Below, piece by piece: positions 6,347 through 12,999 of a stretch of DNA of 13,044 nucleotides. Origin of the DNA: an uncultured Bacilli bacterium (GTDB taxonomy: Bacteria; Bacillota_I; Bacilli_A; RF39; UBA660); the NCBI GenBank assembly GCA_934096125.1, contig CAKOLB010000015.1:1-13044 (forward strand). Reading direction: 5' to 3'. Under the pieces are notes generated by a model. The model searched no databases. It had not been told where the DNA came from and saw only the letters and a list, made by a program, of their open reading frames with translations. The translations under genes were made by a program, and so were the position numbers. How positions within the stretch are numbered: the first letter of the stretch is position 1; the number at the start of each line of letters is the position of its first letter.

Positions 6347-7591
6347 ATGTGGAAGAAAATAACAGCAGTTGCCCTAATATTTGTTCTAGGAACAAGCTTT
6401 AGCATCAAAATAAAACATAGCAAATCATTTCAAAAATCTTTTGATGATGCTTGCGTTTTAGATTTATCAGGAGTTAATTTTAACTATAAGTATGCAAATT
6501 ATTATTTCTCAAATATGGAGTGCCAAGATTTAAAATATGCATTTGATAAAAAAACAAAGTGTAGTAATGATGAAATTTTAAATAAGGAAATAGTATATCA
6601 AAACATCATTAATAATAGTAATAAATATGAAAATAGTTTCTTTAAACAAAGCAATATAGATGGGAAGAGTATATTTAAAAAAGCATTTTATAACTCATTT
6701 TCATCCCCAGGGCAATTGAAAGAAGATTTATGTAAGCTAAATAATCTGGCTATTGTAGCAAGCTCGGAGCTTGAGAAGGAGACACAAGGGTTATATCAAG
6801 ATAGTAATTGTTTAATTACGGTAGATGTTGATAAGATTAAAAAACACAAGTCTTCAGCGGAAAACTACCTTACCAATGTTTTATGGCACGAGATAGACCA
6901 TGCCAAAGAATATATGTGTAATGACCGCCAAAATAATAGTCAGTACGTATCTTTGTCAGCAACTAAAACTTTTAAAATGCTTCATGAAGCAGCCGCTGAG
7001 TCTGTTATACATGAGTATTCAAGTGCTGCAAATAATATCTATCAAGATTACCGTTTGAAAGAAGGGAGACTTTTAATGATGGTAGCTTTTTCCGAAAATA
7101 AAAATTTAGACCAGTATTATGAAGCAATTTACAACACAGATTTACTAGCACTACTAGATTTTTTTGAAGTAAATAGTGAAAAGGAACTAAAAAACTTTTT
7201 AAATATTAATTATAATTTCGATGCCCAAACCGGTTTTAACGATTTAGGTAAAGCAAAAAGTGAAAGAAAAATAGGGAGTAGAGCAAACACCTATATCTTT
7301 AGGGAAGTATTAGAAAAACTTGCTATTAATATAATTAATGACAAAATGACTATCAAGGAAGCATCATCTGCTTATAACTTTTCTAAAAATCTTTTAAAGG
7401 CTTCTTCAGAGATGAAAAATATCCAAAAAATGGAAGATATATTTTTAGATTTTGTTCTTGAGACAAAAGGTTGGGATAAAGAAGAGTTTCTTGAATGTGG
7501 CAAATTTTATAACCTTGAGGACATGACTGAGAGATACCCAGTTTTAAAGTATTTTCAATACAATGACTTAAATGTAAAACTTACTCGTTAA
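6347..7591 (+). CDS. Putative secreted or membrane-tethered HExxH zinc metallopeptidase
   Basis: The protein has 414 residues. The N-terminus MWKKITAVALIFVLGTSFS is a short positively charged hydrophobic leader, either a signal peptide with no clear AxA site or an N-terminal anchor. A zinc-binding motif HEIDH lies at residues 181-185 inside LTNVLWHEIDHAKEYM. About 30 residues on, LHEAAAESVIHEY supplies candidate third ligands (E214 or E218), the arrangement seen in gluzincin-type peptidases. Cysteines are scattered through the N-terminal half, which fits an exported protein. I do not recognise a named family. The gene is flanked by its own promoter and by that of signal peptidase I, so it is a single-gene unit. 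The substrate is unknown; surface-protein processing is one possibility given the secreted proteins nearby. Confidence 0.75.
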   Translation: MWKKITAVALIFVLGTSFSIKIKHSKSFQKSFDDACVLDLSGVNFNYKYANYYFSNMECQDLKYAFDKKTKCSNDEILNKEIVYQNIINNSNKYENSFFKQSNIDGKSIFKKAFYNSFSSPGQLKEDLCKLNNLAIVASSELEKETQGLYQDSNCLITVDVDKIKKHKSSAENYLTNVLWHEIDHAKEYMCNDRQNNSQYVSLSATKTFKMLHEAAAESVIHEYSSAANNIYQDYRLKEGRLLMMVAFSENKNLDQYYEAIYNTDLLALLDFFEVNSEKELKNFLNINYNFDAQTGFNDLGKAKSERKIGSRANTYIFREVLEKLAINIINDKMTIKEASSAYNFSKNLLKASSEMKNIQKMEDIFLDFVLETKGWDKEEFLECGKFYNLEDMTERYPVLKYFQYNDLNVKLTR

Positions 7592-7597
7592 ATAATC

Positions 7598-7626
7598 TTT
7601 ACAAAGTCCTATCATTTGGCTATAAT
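7598..7626 (+). promoter_or_regulatory. Promoter of the signal peptidase/VOC operon
   Basis: TTTACA (7598-7603) and TATAAT (7621-7626) are separated by exactly 17 nt, 24 nt before the start codon at 7651. A GAGGAGAG ribosome binding site lies between them. Confidence 0.75.
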
Positions 7627-7650
7627 AGATTAAAGTAGAGGAGAGTATCT

Positions 7651-8211
7651 ATGGACCTAAGAAGCCTCAAGGAAAATATAAATGATGCCTTAAAATTATT
7701 CATTTTTATTTCTATAATATTTATTATAATTATATATGTTGTATCTGTTACACAGGTGGTAGGAATTTCGATGCAGCCCACACTAACAGATGGAAATGTT
7801 TTAGTTTTGGATAAGTTAAGCTACCGGTTTCAAGAAGTAAAAAGAGGAGATATTATTTCACTTGATTATGTAGATACCAAAAACTTAATTAAAAGAGTTA
7901 TAGGTCTTCCAGGTGAACATGTTAGCATCAAAAACAGCAAAGTCTATATAAATGGTAAATTGCTTTCCGAAAGTTATATTTCCAAAAATATAGAGTATAG
8001 TGACTTTGATTTAGCGGACCTCGGTTATGATGTAATTCCAGAGAACATGTACTTTGTCCTTGGTGATAATAGAACTGATGGAAACTCCATAGACAGCAGA
8101 AGAATTGGCTTGATAAAAAAGAAAAGTATTAATGGTAAAATTATTTTACGTTTCTGGCCTATTAATAAAATAGATACTTACTTTAAGGAGAAATCTTACG
8201 ATGAAGTTTAA
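7651..8211 (+). CDS. lepB: Signal peptidase I (P-type, Ser/Lys dyad)
   Basis: The protein has 186 residues, the usual length of short Gram-positive SipS-type enzymes. It removes signal peptides from Sec and Tat substrates on the outer face of the membrane. One N-terminal membrane anchor spans about 15-33. The nucleophile Ser40 sits in VVGISMQPTL, the general base Lys81 in LIKRVIGLPGEHV, and the conserved GDNR and IDSR boxes lie at 138-150 (GDNRTDGNSIDSR). Lys rather than His at the base position makes this the prokaryotic P-type and not a SipW-like ER-type enzyme. Its last 11 nt overlap the start of the VOC protein, so the two are translationally coupled although functionally unrelated. It could process the secreted proteins encoded in this window. 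Confidence 0.95.
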   Translation: MDLRSLKENINDALKLFIFISIIFIIIIYVVSVTQVVGISMQPTLTDGNVLVLDKLSYRFQEVKRGDIISLDYVDTKNLIKRVIGLPGEHVSIKNSKVYINGKLLSESYISKNIEYSDFDLADLGYDVIPENMYFVLGDNRTDGNSIDSRRIGLIKKKSINGKIILRFWPINKIDTYFKEKSYDEV

Positions 8212-8587
8212 TAGTTTAGTGCCGGAGCTAAGTGTTTCTGATATCGAAAAAAGCAAAGAGTTTTATTTAAAGTTAGGCTTTGCAATAAAATATGAAAGAA
8301 AAGAGGATAAATTTTGCTTTTTAGAGCTAGAAGAAAATCAAATAATGCTTGAAGAGGTTAATGAAAACTGGTCTGTTGGTCCATTAAGTTATCCATACGG
8401 GCGGGGAATAAATCTCAGTATGAGTGTTAAAAACATAGCCAAAATGTATGAAGACTTAAAGGATGAAAACTTTACCTTTTTTAAAGATTTAGAAACACAT
8501 AAATATAAAGTAGGGGATAAAACTTATTTTGATAGGGAATTTTTGCTCCAAGACCCTGATGGTTATTTGCTAAGATTTAATGATTAA
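8201..8587 (+). CDS. VOC superfamily protein, bleomycin-resistance/glyoxalase-like
   Basis: The protein has 128 residues and starts at ATG 8201 inside the end of lepB, with AAGGAG at 8185-8190. The paired beta-alpha-beta-beta-beta pattern of the vicinal oxygen chelate fold is clear: LVPELSVSDIEKSKEFYLKL near the N-terminus, FLELEENQIMLEEV, then PYGRGINLSMSV and the terminal FLLQDPDGYLLRF. The PYGRGIN and QDPDGYLLRF stretches match the bleomycin-binding (BRP/Ble-like) branch rather than metal-dependent glyoxalase I, and the usual His metal ligands are not all present. Drug sequestration, or some other small-molecule binding, is the family-based guess. A terminator follows. Confidence 0.85.
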   Translation: MKFNSLVPELSVSDIEKSKEFYLKLGFAIKYERKEDKFCFLELEENQIMLEEVNENWSVGPLSYPYGRGINLSMSVKNIAKMYEDLKDENFTFFKDLETHKYKVGDKTYFDREFLLQDPDGYLLRFND

Positions 8588-8598
8588 ATTAACAAAAG

Positions 8599-8630
8599 AA
8601 AGCTTATTAATGTCAAAAATAAGTTTTTTT
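8599..8630 (+). terminator. Rho-independent terminator after the VOC gene
   Basis: CTTATT (8603-8608) pairs with AATAAG (8618-8623), extended by G-U and A-T pairs into the U tract at 8624-8630. The stem is AT-rich, so termination may be moderate. Confidence 0.6.
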
Positions 8631-8641
8631 CTTTTATTTAC

Positions 8642-8671
8642 TTGCAGGAAAGCCTACTTTTAAGATATAAT
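8642..8671 (+). promoter_or_regulatory. Promoter of the Ig-like/PH bicistron
   Basis: TTGCAG (8642-8647) and TATAAT (8666-8671) are separated by 18 nt. A strong AAAGGAGG site follows at 8686-8693, 7 nt before ATG 8701. Confidence 0.65.
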
Positions 8672-8700
8672 GGGCATGTATTAATAAAGGAGGATGAAAA

Positions 8701-10485
8701 ATGGATAAGAGAAAAGGGATAATAATTGCTGCACTACTTTTCTTAGTATTTGGCTTAAGTGGATATGTTTTCGCTGGTTCAGATGAAGAAAGTTTAGAAA
8801 AAATTGAAACTAAAGAAAATAGCCAAACGACAAAAGATGAAACACGGGAAGAAGAAAAAGAGGAAAGTGTGCCTTCCACAGATAATAAAAACGAAAATAA
8901 AAGTAGTGTAGCAGTTCAAACTAGCACAAATGAAAATTTTGCTTTAACAAAATTAAAAGATATGGTAAATACAGCTTCATCACGTGCTGAAATTAATGCT
9001 GCTCGAAATTATGCATTTAATAATAATCTTCTAAGTGCTTTGGAGAAAAATAAAAGTGATGAAAATTTATCTATTAAAAAAATAATCAATGATACAACTG
9101 CTCCGGTTTTAAATGGAGTGCCAAATGGCAAGTATACAAACAAAGTTGTAAGTATAACTATTGCTGAAGAAAATCTCGCTAAAATATATTTAAATGAAGA
9201 AGAAGTTACAGTTGATAAACTTCAAAACTTAAGTGAAGGTAGTTATAATATTAAAGTTATTGATAAATCATTTAATGAAACAAGTGCTTCATTTATTGTC
9301 GATTTTACTAGTCCTGTTGTAAATATTTTAGATAAGGCAGTATTAGATAATGACTTTATGATTACTGCAAGTGATGAAAACTTTAGTTTTATAACGCTGG
9401 AAAGTAGTGAAAAGTCCGATATTTATCTAGAAAAATCTATTAGCACTAAAGATTTACAAGATGGCTCATATACTTTAGTAGCTTATGATTATGCCAAAAA
9501 TGCCAGTAAAGTGACATTTACCATCGATACAACTGCTCCAGTAATCACCGGAAAAGGAAAGGTAAACAATAAAACAGAAGACTTTGTTTGTGGCAAAACA
9601 TATCAAAATCTAAATCTTTCTATTATAGATGAAAATTTAGCTAGTTATGATATTTTAAAAAATAATGAAAAATATAGTTCATTAGACTTTAGTGAAGATG
9701 GAAATTATAGCGTAGGTGCTATTGATATTTTAGGACATAGCACAACTTGTAATTTCAAAATAGATACAAAGCTTGAAAAAATAGAAAATGTAATAATTTC
9801 TAACTTAACTAGTCCATCTAGTAAAACAGTCGGTGAGGACCAAACTATAAGAGTTGAGTTTACAGCAAATGAAACGCTGCAAATGGCCATTTTAAATTTA
9901 GGTAGTATTAGCACAGTTTTGAAGCCTCTTGCCAAAGAAAATACTTATCAAGCCGATATCAAAATAACTAGTGATATTGCTAAAAATATGCAAAATAAAG
10001 AAGTGATTGATTTTAGTATCACTGCTAGCGATATGGTTGGAAATATGGCCGAGTTTAAAAGAGTAGACTTAATTAGTGAAGATGAAAACTTATATTTTGA
10101 TAAAGAAGGTGCTACTGTTAAATATGTTGGCTTTTTCAATAACAGTGCCTATAATAGCTGTGGAAATACTCCATGCAAAGGCATTAAGGAAGCTAAAGTT
10201 GGTGATGTGCTTCGTTTGTTTGTGGCCTTTGATGAAAGTCTTGGCCAAAATCCTCATGCTAAAATAGGAAATAGTAAAGAATTAAGCCTTGTTTATTCTT
10301 CTAAATTTGATAAAAATAGTTATGTCTATTTAATTGACTATCGTTTAAAAGAAGAAGATATATCAAGTCAAGGAAATATTGATATTTTAGTTTATGATAT
10401 TTTCGATAAAGCTGGCAATAAAACTGAGGACATAACCAAAGTAACGCACTCTATATTTAGTGGTGTTACATATTTAGGAGATTAA
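8701..10485 (+). CDS. Secreted multidomain Ig-like surface protein
   Basis: The protein has 594 residues. A classical signal peptide (KRKGIIIAALLFLVFGLSG) ends in YVFA, with likely cleavage after residue 25. A charged Glu/Lys/Thr-rich linker (about 26-75) and a helical segment (about 78-128) follow. From about 130 there are successive bacterial Ig-like modules, each opening with a D(T/F)T(A/S)PV-type motif (DTTAPVLNGV, DFTSPVVNIL, DTTAPVITGK) and often holding an EENLA or DENF/DENLAS turn. The last ~120 residues form a different domain with a Cys pair (SCGNTPCKG). There is no LPxTG or C-terminal membrane anchor, so it is either released or held non-covalently. The PH-domain gene begins 2 nt after its stop. 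Adhesion or cell-surface scaffolding is the family-level expectation. Confidence 0.85.
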   Translation: MDKRKGIIIAALLFLVFGLSGYVFAGSDEESLEKIETKENSQTTKDETREEEKEESVPSTDNKNENKSSVAVQTSTNENFALTKLKDMVNTASSRAEINAARNYAFNNNLLSALEKNKSDENLSIKKIINDTTAPVLNGVPNGKYTNKVVSITIAEENLAKIYLNEEEVTVDKLQNLSEGSYNIKVIDKSFNETSASFIVDFTSPVVNILDKAVLDNDFMITASDENFSFITLESSEKSDIYLEKSISTKDLQDGSYTLVAYDYAKNASKVTFTIDTTAPVITGKGKVNNKTEDFVCGKTYQNLNLSIIDENLASYDILKNNEKYSSLDFSEDGNYSVGAIDILGHSTTCNFKIDTKLEKIENVIISNLTSPSSKTVGEDQTIRVEFTANETLQMAILNLGSISTVLKPLAKENTYQADIKITSDIAKNMQNKEVIDFSITASDMVGNMAEFKRVDLISEDENLYFDKEGATVKYVGFFNNSAYNSCGNTPCKGIKEAKVGDVLRLFVAFDESLGQNPHAKIGNSKELSLVYSSKFDKNSYVYLIDYRLKEEDISSQGNIDILVYDIFDKAGNKTEDITKVTHSIFSGVTYLGD

Positions 10486-10487
10486 TT

Positions 10488-10871
10488 ATGGCATATATAA
10501 AATTTAAAGAATTAACTAAATATTTTGATTTTAAAAAAGAAATTTCAGAAAATGACCTTCCAGATTATGCCAAGGAGTTTGTTTTCTCTGGCGAAAAAAT
10601 CATAATGTCTTATAAGAATAGTAAAGATTACTGCATATTTACAAGTAAGAAACTAATTCTTTTTGATAGGGACACAATGGGAGTATATTACAAAAAAATT
10701 CATATTATTCCTTATAAAAATATTTCTAGTAGTGCTATTAACTTTAAGCCTGGCAAAGTAGAAATCTTACTTAGCATGGATAGTGGCTATCAGCTTCACA
10801 TTAATTTTATCGAAATGAACTCTGAAAAAAAGGTAAGACTAAAAGAAACTTATAAAGAAATGGTAAAATAG
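10488..10871 (+). CDS. Bacterial PH-domain protein (bPH_1-like)
   Basis: This 127-residue protein is almost entirely one domain. The segment KDYCIFTSKKLILFDRDTMG, then a YYKKIHIIPYKNISSSAINF strand pair and VEILLSMDSGYQLHINFIEM, has the pattern of short bacterial pleckstrin-homology proteins (a FTxKRLIL strand, then IPYxxI). These form cytoplasmic oligomeric rings whose function is largely unknown. There is no signal peptide. The ribosome binding site AGGAG (10476-10480) lies inside the end of the preceding Ig-like gene, so translation is coupled to it, an odd pairing of a secreted and a cytosolic protein. A strong terminator follows. Confidence 0.75.
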   Translation: MAYIKFKELTKYFDFKKEISENDLPDYAKEFVFSGEKIIMSYKNSKDYCIFTSKKLILFDRDTMGVYYKKIHIIPYKNISSSAINFKPGKVEILLSMDSGYQLHINFIEMNSEKKVRLKETYKEMVK

Positions 10872-10885
10872 ATTATTTTAAAAAA

Positions 10886-10918
10886 CACCAAAAGATACGC
10901 ATCTTTGGTGTTTTTTTT
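10886..10918 (+). terminator. Strong Rho-independent terminator after the PH-domain gene
   Basis: CACCAAAAGAT (10886-10896) pairs with ATCTTTGGTG (10901-10910) with one bulged A and an ACGC loop, flanked by A5 and an 8-T tract. It should cleanly separate the upstream bicistron from the PBP gene. Confidence 0.9.
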
Positions 10919-10978
10919 AGTATTTTCCATTAGAATTTTCTTAAATAAAGACACATAGTATTTAGTGGTGAGATAAGC

Positions 10979-12235
10979 ATGTTTTATAATGAAATACACA
11001 CACGAATTAGATTTATTTTTTTAGTGGTAATTATTATACTTTTAATAGCTATTGGCAAAGTGTTTTATATTCAAGTTTTTTCCTATAATAAACTTAGTAA
11101 TTTAGCTGAAAATCTTTGGAGCCGTAATTTACCAATATCCGCTGACCGTGGCAAAATCGTGGACCGTAGCGGCAAAGAACTTGCTACTAATATTACAACC
11201 ACATCTTTAGTAGTAATACCTGGGCAAGTTAAAGATAAAGAAAAAACTGCTAAAGCTTTAAGTGATATTTTGCAAAGTGATTATAAAGATATGCTTGCCC
11301 ATATTTCTAAGAAAACTTCTATTGAAAGAGTTCATCCTGAGGGACGTAGACTATCTTATAATGTAGCTGAAAAAATTGATAGTTTAAAATTAGATGGAGT
11401 ATATTTAGTTAAAGAAAGTAAAAGGTATTATCCTTATAATAATTTACTTAGCCATGTTTTAGGTTATGTTGGTATTGATAACCAAGGACTTTCTGGTTTA
11501 GAGCTTTACTATAACGACTACTTAACTGGCAAAGACGGCTCTATTAAATATTTCTCAGATGGTAAAGGACATAAACTTAACATGGCTGAAATCTATGAAG
11601 CACCAACTAGTGGAATTACTCTGGAATTAACTATTGACCTTGATTTGCAGTTAGCTGTTGAAAATGAACTTGATAGTGCGATGCAAAAGTATAACGCTAA
11701 AAGGGCTATTGCTATTGCTATGGACCCGCAAAGTGGGGAAATACTAGCTATGGCAGGCAAACCAGATTTTGATAGTAATAATTATCAAAAAGCATCTACC
11801 GAAACTATCAGCCGTAATCTTCCTATTTGGATGACTTTTGAACCAGGTTCGACTATGAAAATTACAACTCTAGCCGCTGCTTTAGAAGAAAAAGTTGTTA
11901 ATTTATTTGAAGACACGTATGTAGATACTGGCGCTATAAATGTAGATGGTGCAACCCTTCATTGTTGGAAGCATGGTGGGCATGGCGTGCAAACATATTT
12001 AGAAGTGGTAGAAAACTCTTGTAACCCTGGATTTGTAAGTCTTGGTTTGAAACTACAAAAAGAAAAATTAATGCAATATATTAAAAACTTTGGTTTTGGC
12101 AAAAAAACTGGGATTGATTTAAATGGAGAAGCATCAGGTATTTTATTTGATGTAAATAAAATGGGAAATGTTGAATTAGCCACCACTGCATTTGGCCAAG
12201 GAATAAGTGTAACTCCTATTCACCTTACTGTCTAA
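10979..12235 (+). CDS. Class B penicillin-binding protein (FtsI/SpoVD-like), C-terminally truncated
   Basis: The protein has 418 residues, whereas full-length relatives usually have 550-700. Present in order are one membrane anchor (about 11-32), the class B pedestal domain with SADRGKIVDRSGKELA (54-69) and LGYVGIDNQGLSGLE (161-175), and the transpeptidase start ID(L)DLQLAVE. The active-site box STMK at 291-294 has nucleophile Ser291 and Lys294. The second motif SCN is at 347-349, and the GFGKKTGIDLNGE and ATTAFGQGISVTPI landmarks follow. Right after TPIHL, where the chain should run into the next helix and about 60-100 residues later the catalytic KTG box, it ends with LTV and tandem TAA TAA. 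KTG and everything beyond are missing, so the enzyme should be unable to cross-link peptidoglycan. None of the three downstream frames resembles the lost part, so this is a deletion or junction and not a simple frameshift. Start support is a weak GTGGTGAG at 10965-10972; no clear promoter is seen. Confidence 0.85.
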   Translation: MFYNEIHTRIRFIFLVVIIILLIAIGKVFYIQVFSYNKLSNLAENLWSRNLPISADRGKIVDRSGKELATNITTTSLVVIPGQVKDKEKTAKALSDILQSDYKDMLAHISKKTSIERVHPEGRRLSYNVAEKIDSLKLDGVYLVKESKRYYPYNNLLSHVLGYVGIDNQGLSGLELYYNDYLTGKDGSIKYFSDGKGHKLNMAEIYEAPTSGITLELTIDLDLQLAVENELDSAMQKYNAKRAIAIAMDPQSGEILAMAGKPDFDSNNYQKASTETISRNLPIWMTFEPGSTMKITTLAAALEEKVVNLFEDTYVDTGAINVDGATLHCWKHGGHGVQTYLEVVENSCNPGFVSLGLKLQKEKLMQYIKNFGFGKKTGIDLNGEASGILFDVNKMGNVELATTAFGQGISVTPIHLTV

Positions 12236-12347
12236 TAAATGATACCACAAAAATCATTAAAGGGATAAGTAGTAAATATACTAAAAAGTATGATGTTATA
12301 TTTAATTATAATTGTTTTATAGAAATTTGACTTTTTCCTGTATTTAC
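12236..12347 (+). other. Non-coding spacer after the truncated PBP
   Basis: No ORF or PBP-like sequence is found in any frame. A weak inverted repeat AATGAT/ATCATT near 12238-12258 lacks a U tract. One +1 frame stays open to a TGA near 12330 but matches nothing I recognise. Confidence 0.5.
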
Positions 12348-12376
12348 TTGGTAAAAACTGGAATTTATGATACAAT
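12348..12376 (+). promoter_or_regulatory. Extended -10 promoter in the non-coding region
   Basis: TTGGTA (12348-12353), a 17-nt spacer and TACAAT (12371-12376) preceded by TG at 12368-12369, giving the TGnTACAAT extended form. No substantial gene lies downstream, so its transcript would be mostly untranslated. Confidence 0.6.
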
Positions 12377-12393
12377 TTAGTTGTTGTTAGATG

Positions 12394-12423
12394 GATAAAC
12401 TATATACTTGTATATGTTTTATC
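12394..12423 (+). promoter_or_regulatory. Long leader hairpin
   Basis: GATAAACTATATAC (12394-12407) faces GTATATGTTTTATC (12410-12423), pairing at 13 of 14 positions with one G-U and one C-T mismatch around a tight loop. It lies at the expected 5' end of the transcript from the promoter at 12348 and just before a strong ribosome binding site, so it could set RNA stability or translation. Confidence 0.5.
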
Positions 12424-12454
12424 TTGAAAATGACGAAAATTAGGAGGTGATGTC

Positions 12455-12493
12455 GTGTTAAAAGCGATTTTACCTTTGGTGGTACACCCTTAG
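12455..12493 (+). CDS. 12-codon ORF with near-perfect Shine-Dalgarno; leader peptide or scar of a lost gene (possibly mraY)
   Basis: A GTG at 12455 follows AGGAGGTGAT (12442-12451), one of the best ribosome binding sites in the window, yet the frame MLKAILPLVVHP stops at TAG 12491-12493. Ribosome binding sites this good rarely stand before nothing. One reading is a short leader peptide. Another is that the 5' end of a deleted gene remains. MLKAILPLV loosely resembles the start of MraY, the lipid I synthase often encoded just after a class B PBP in division/cell-wall clusters. Nine residues are too few to prove this. Confidence 0.3.
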   Translation: MLKAILPLVVHP

Positions 12494-12538
12494 TATTAAA
12501 TAATTAGTTAACAACCATTAAATGTAATTTTAGCGCTA

Positions 12539-12724
12539 TGTAACGATTTATTGTTACAAAACTTAAGATAGAATTATGGGGAATGGGATATTGTTGAGTA
12601 TTAAGCTCATTTTGCCACTAAATATTATTCAAGCAGTAAGTAGTGAGTGTAAGCATGTCAACGCTTACAAAGGTGTAAACATTTATTTATGAATGGTGCA
12701 TCGTTTATAAATAGGTGCATGTTT
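12539..12724 (+). ncRNA. Candidate structured RNA (unidentified)
   Basis: Successive hairpins occur in a stretch without ORFs. They are TGTAAC/GTTACA (12539-12558), CACTA/TAGTG around 12617-12645, and TGTAAGC/GCTTACA (12648-12669). Last is a two-level stem in which AAACAT (12677-12682) pairs with ATGTTT (12719-12724) around ATTTATGAA/TTTATAAAT (12685-12712). GGTGCAT occurs twice, in the loop (12695-12701) and in the outer bulge (12714-12720). With the promoter at 12348 and the terminator at 12730 it would form an RNA of about 375 nt. No RNase P, tmRNA, SRP, 6S or riboswitch signature I know was found. It may equally be decayed sequence. Confidence 0.35.
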
Positions 12725-12729
12725 GACGG

Positions 12730-12758
12730 AAAAGCTGACAAGACAAGTTGGCTTTTTT
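12730..12758 (+). terminator. Rho-independent terminator of the non-coding transcript
   Basis: AAAAGCTGAC (12730-12739) pairs fully with GTTGGCTTTT (12747-12756), including two G-T wobbles, with a 7-nt loop and a T6 run. It closes the structured region. Confidence 0.75.
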
Positions 12759-12769
12759 GTTTATATAAA

Positions 12770-12819
12770 ATGTTACTTTTGAAATTAAAACGTTAAAAAA
12801 ATAATAAAAAAAGTAACAT
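12770..12819. repeat. 11-bp perfect inverted repeat
   Basis: ATGTTACTTTT (12770-12780) and AAAAGTAACAT (12809-12819) are exact inverse copies separated by 28 nt of AT-rich DNA. It could be a protein-binding site, a bidirectional terminator or an element end. The rest of 12820-12930 is very AT-rich with no ORF. Confidence 0.55.
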
Positions 12820-12932
12820 AAATATAACAAATCTACATTTTTTAGTAATATTAATTATTTTTTAATAATTTTACTTAAAATATATTTTCAAATATGATTT
12901 GTTTTATTTTTTAAAGGAAAATGGCAACGTAA

Positions 12933-12961
12933 TTTACAAAATGATTAAAGTATGATATATT
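12933..12961 (+). promoter_or_regulatory. Promoter of the peptide gene at the window end
   Basis: TTTACA (12933-12938) and TATATT (12956-12961) are separated by 17 nt. An overlapping TATAAT at 12961-12966 has no well-spaced -35. AAAGGAG at 12983-12989 precedes ATG 13000. Confidence 0.5.
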
Positions 12962-12999
12962 ATAATTGTAAATTATTCAAAGAAAGGAGTGTGATTAAG

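Noticed and set aside
12101..12112. KKTG at residues 375-378 of the PBP as the catalytic KTG box
   Set aside because: It belongs to the conserved FGFGxKTGIDLxGE landmark that precedes the true KTG box; the catalytic one should follow well after TPIxL.
12236..12332. Open +1 frame after the PBP stop (NDTTKIIKGISSK...)
   Set aside because: There is no start, no ribosome binding site and no resemblance to PBP C-terminal sequence; an open frame this short is plausible by chance.
12351..12362. VKTG encoded downstream of the PBP in another frame, as a frameshifted KTG
   Set aside because: The surrounding residues (CIYLVKTGIYDTI then stop) do not resemble a PBP, and the bases are better explained as a promoter.
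12470..12492. T-box-like ttggtggtacaccc sequence
   Set aside because: It only partly resembles the T-box consensus, no specifier stem or adjacent terminator is recognisable, and no aminoacyl-tRNA synthetase or amino-acid gene follows.
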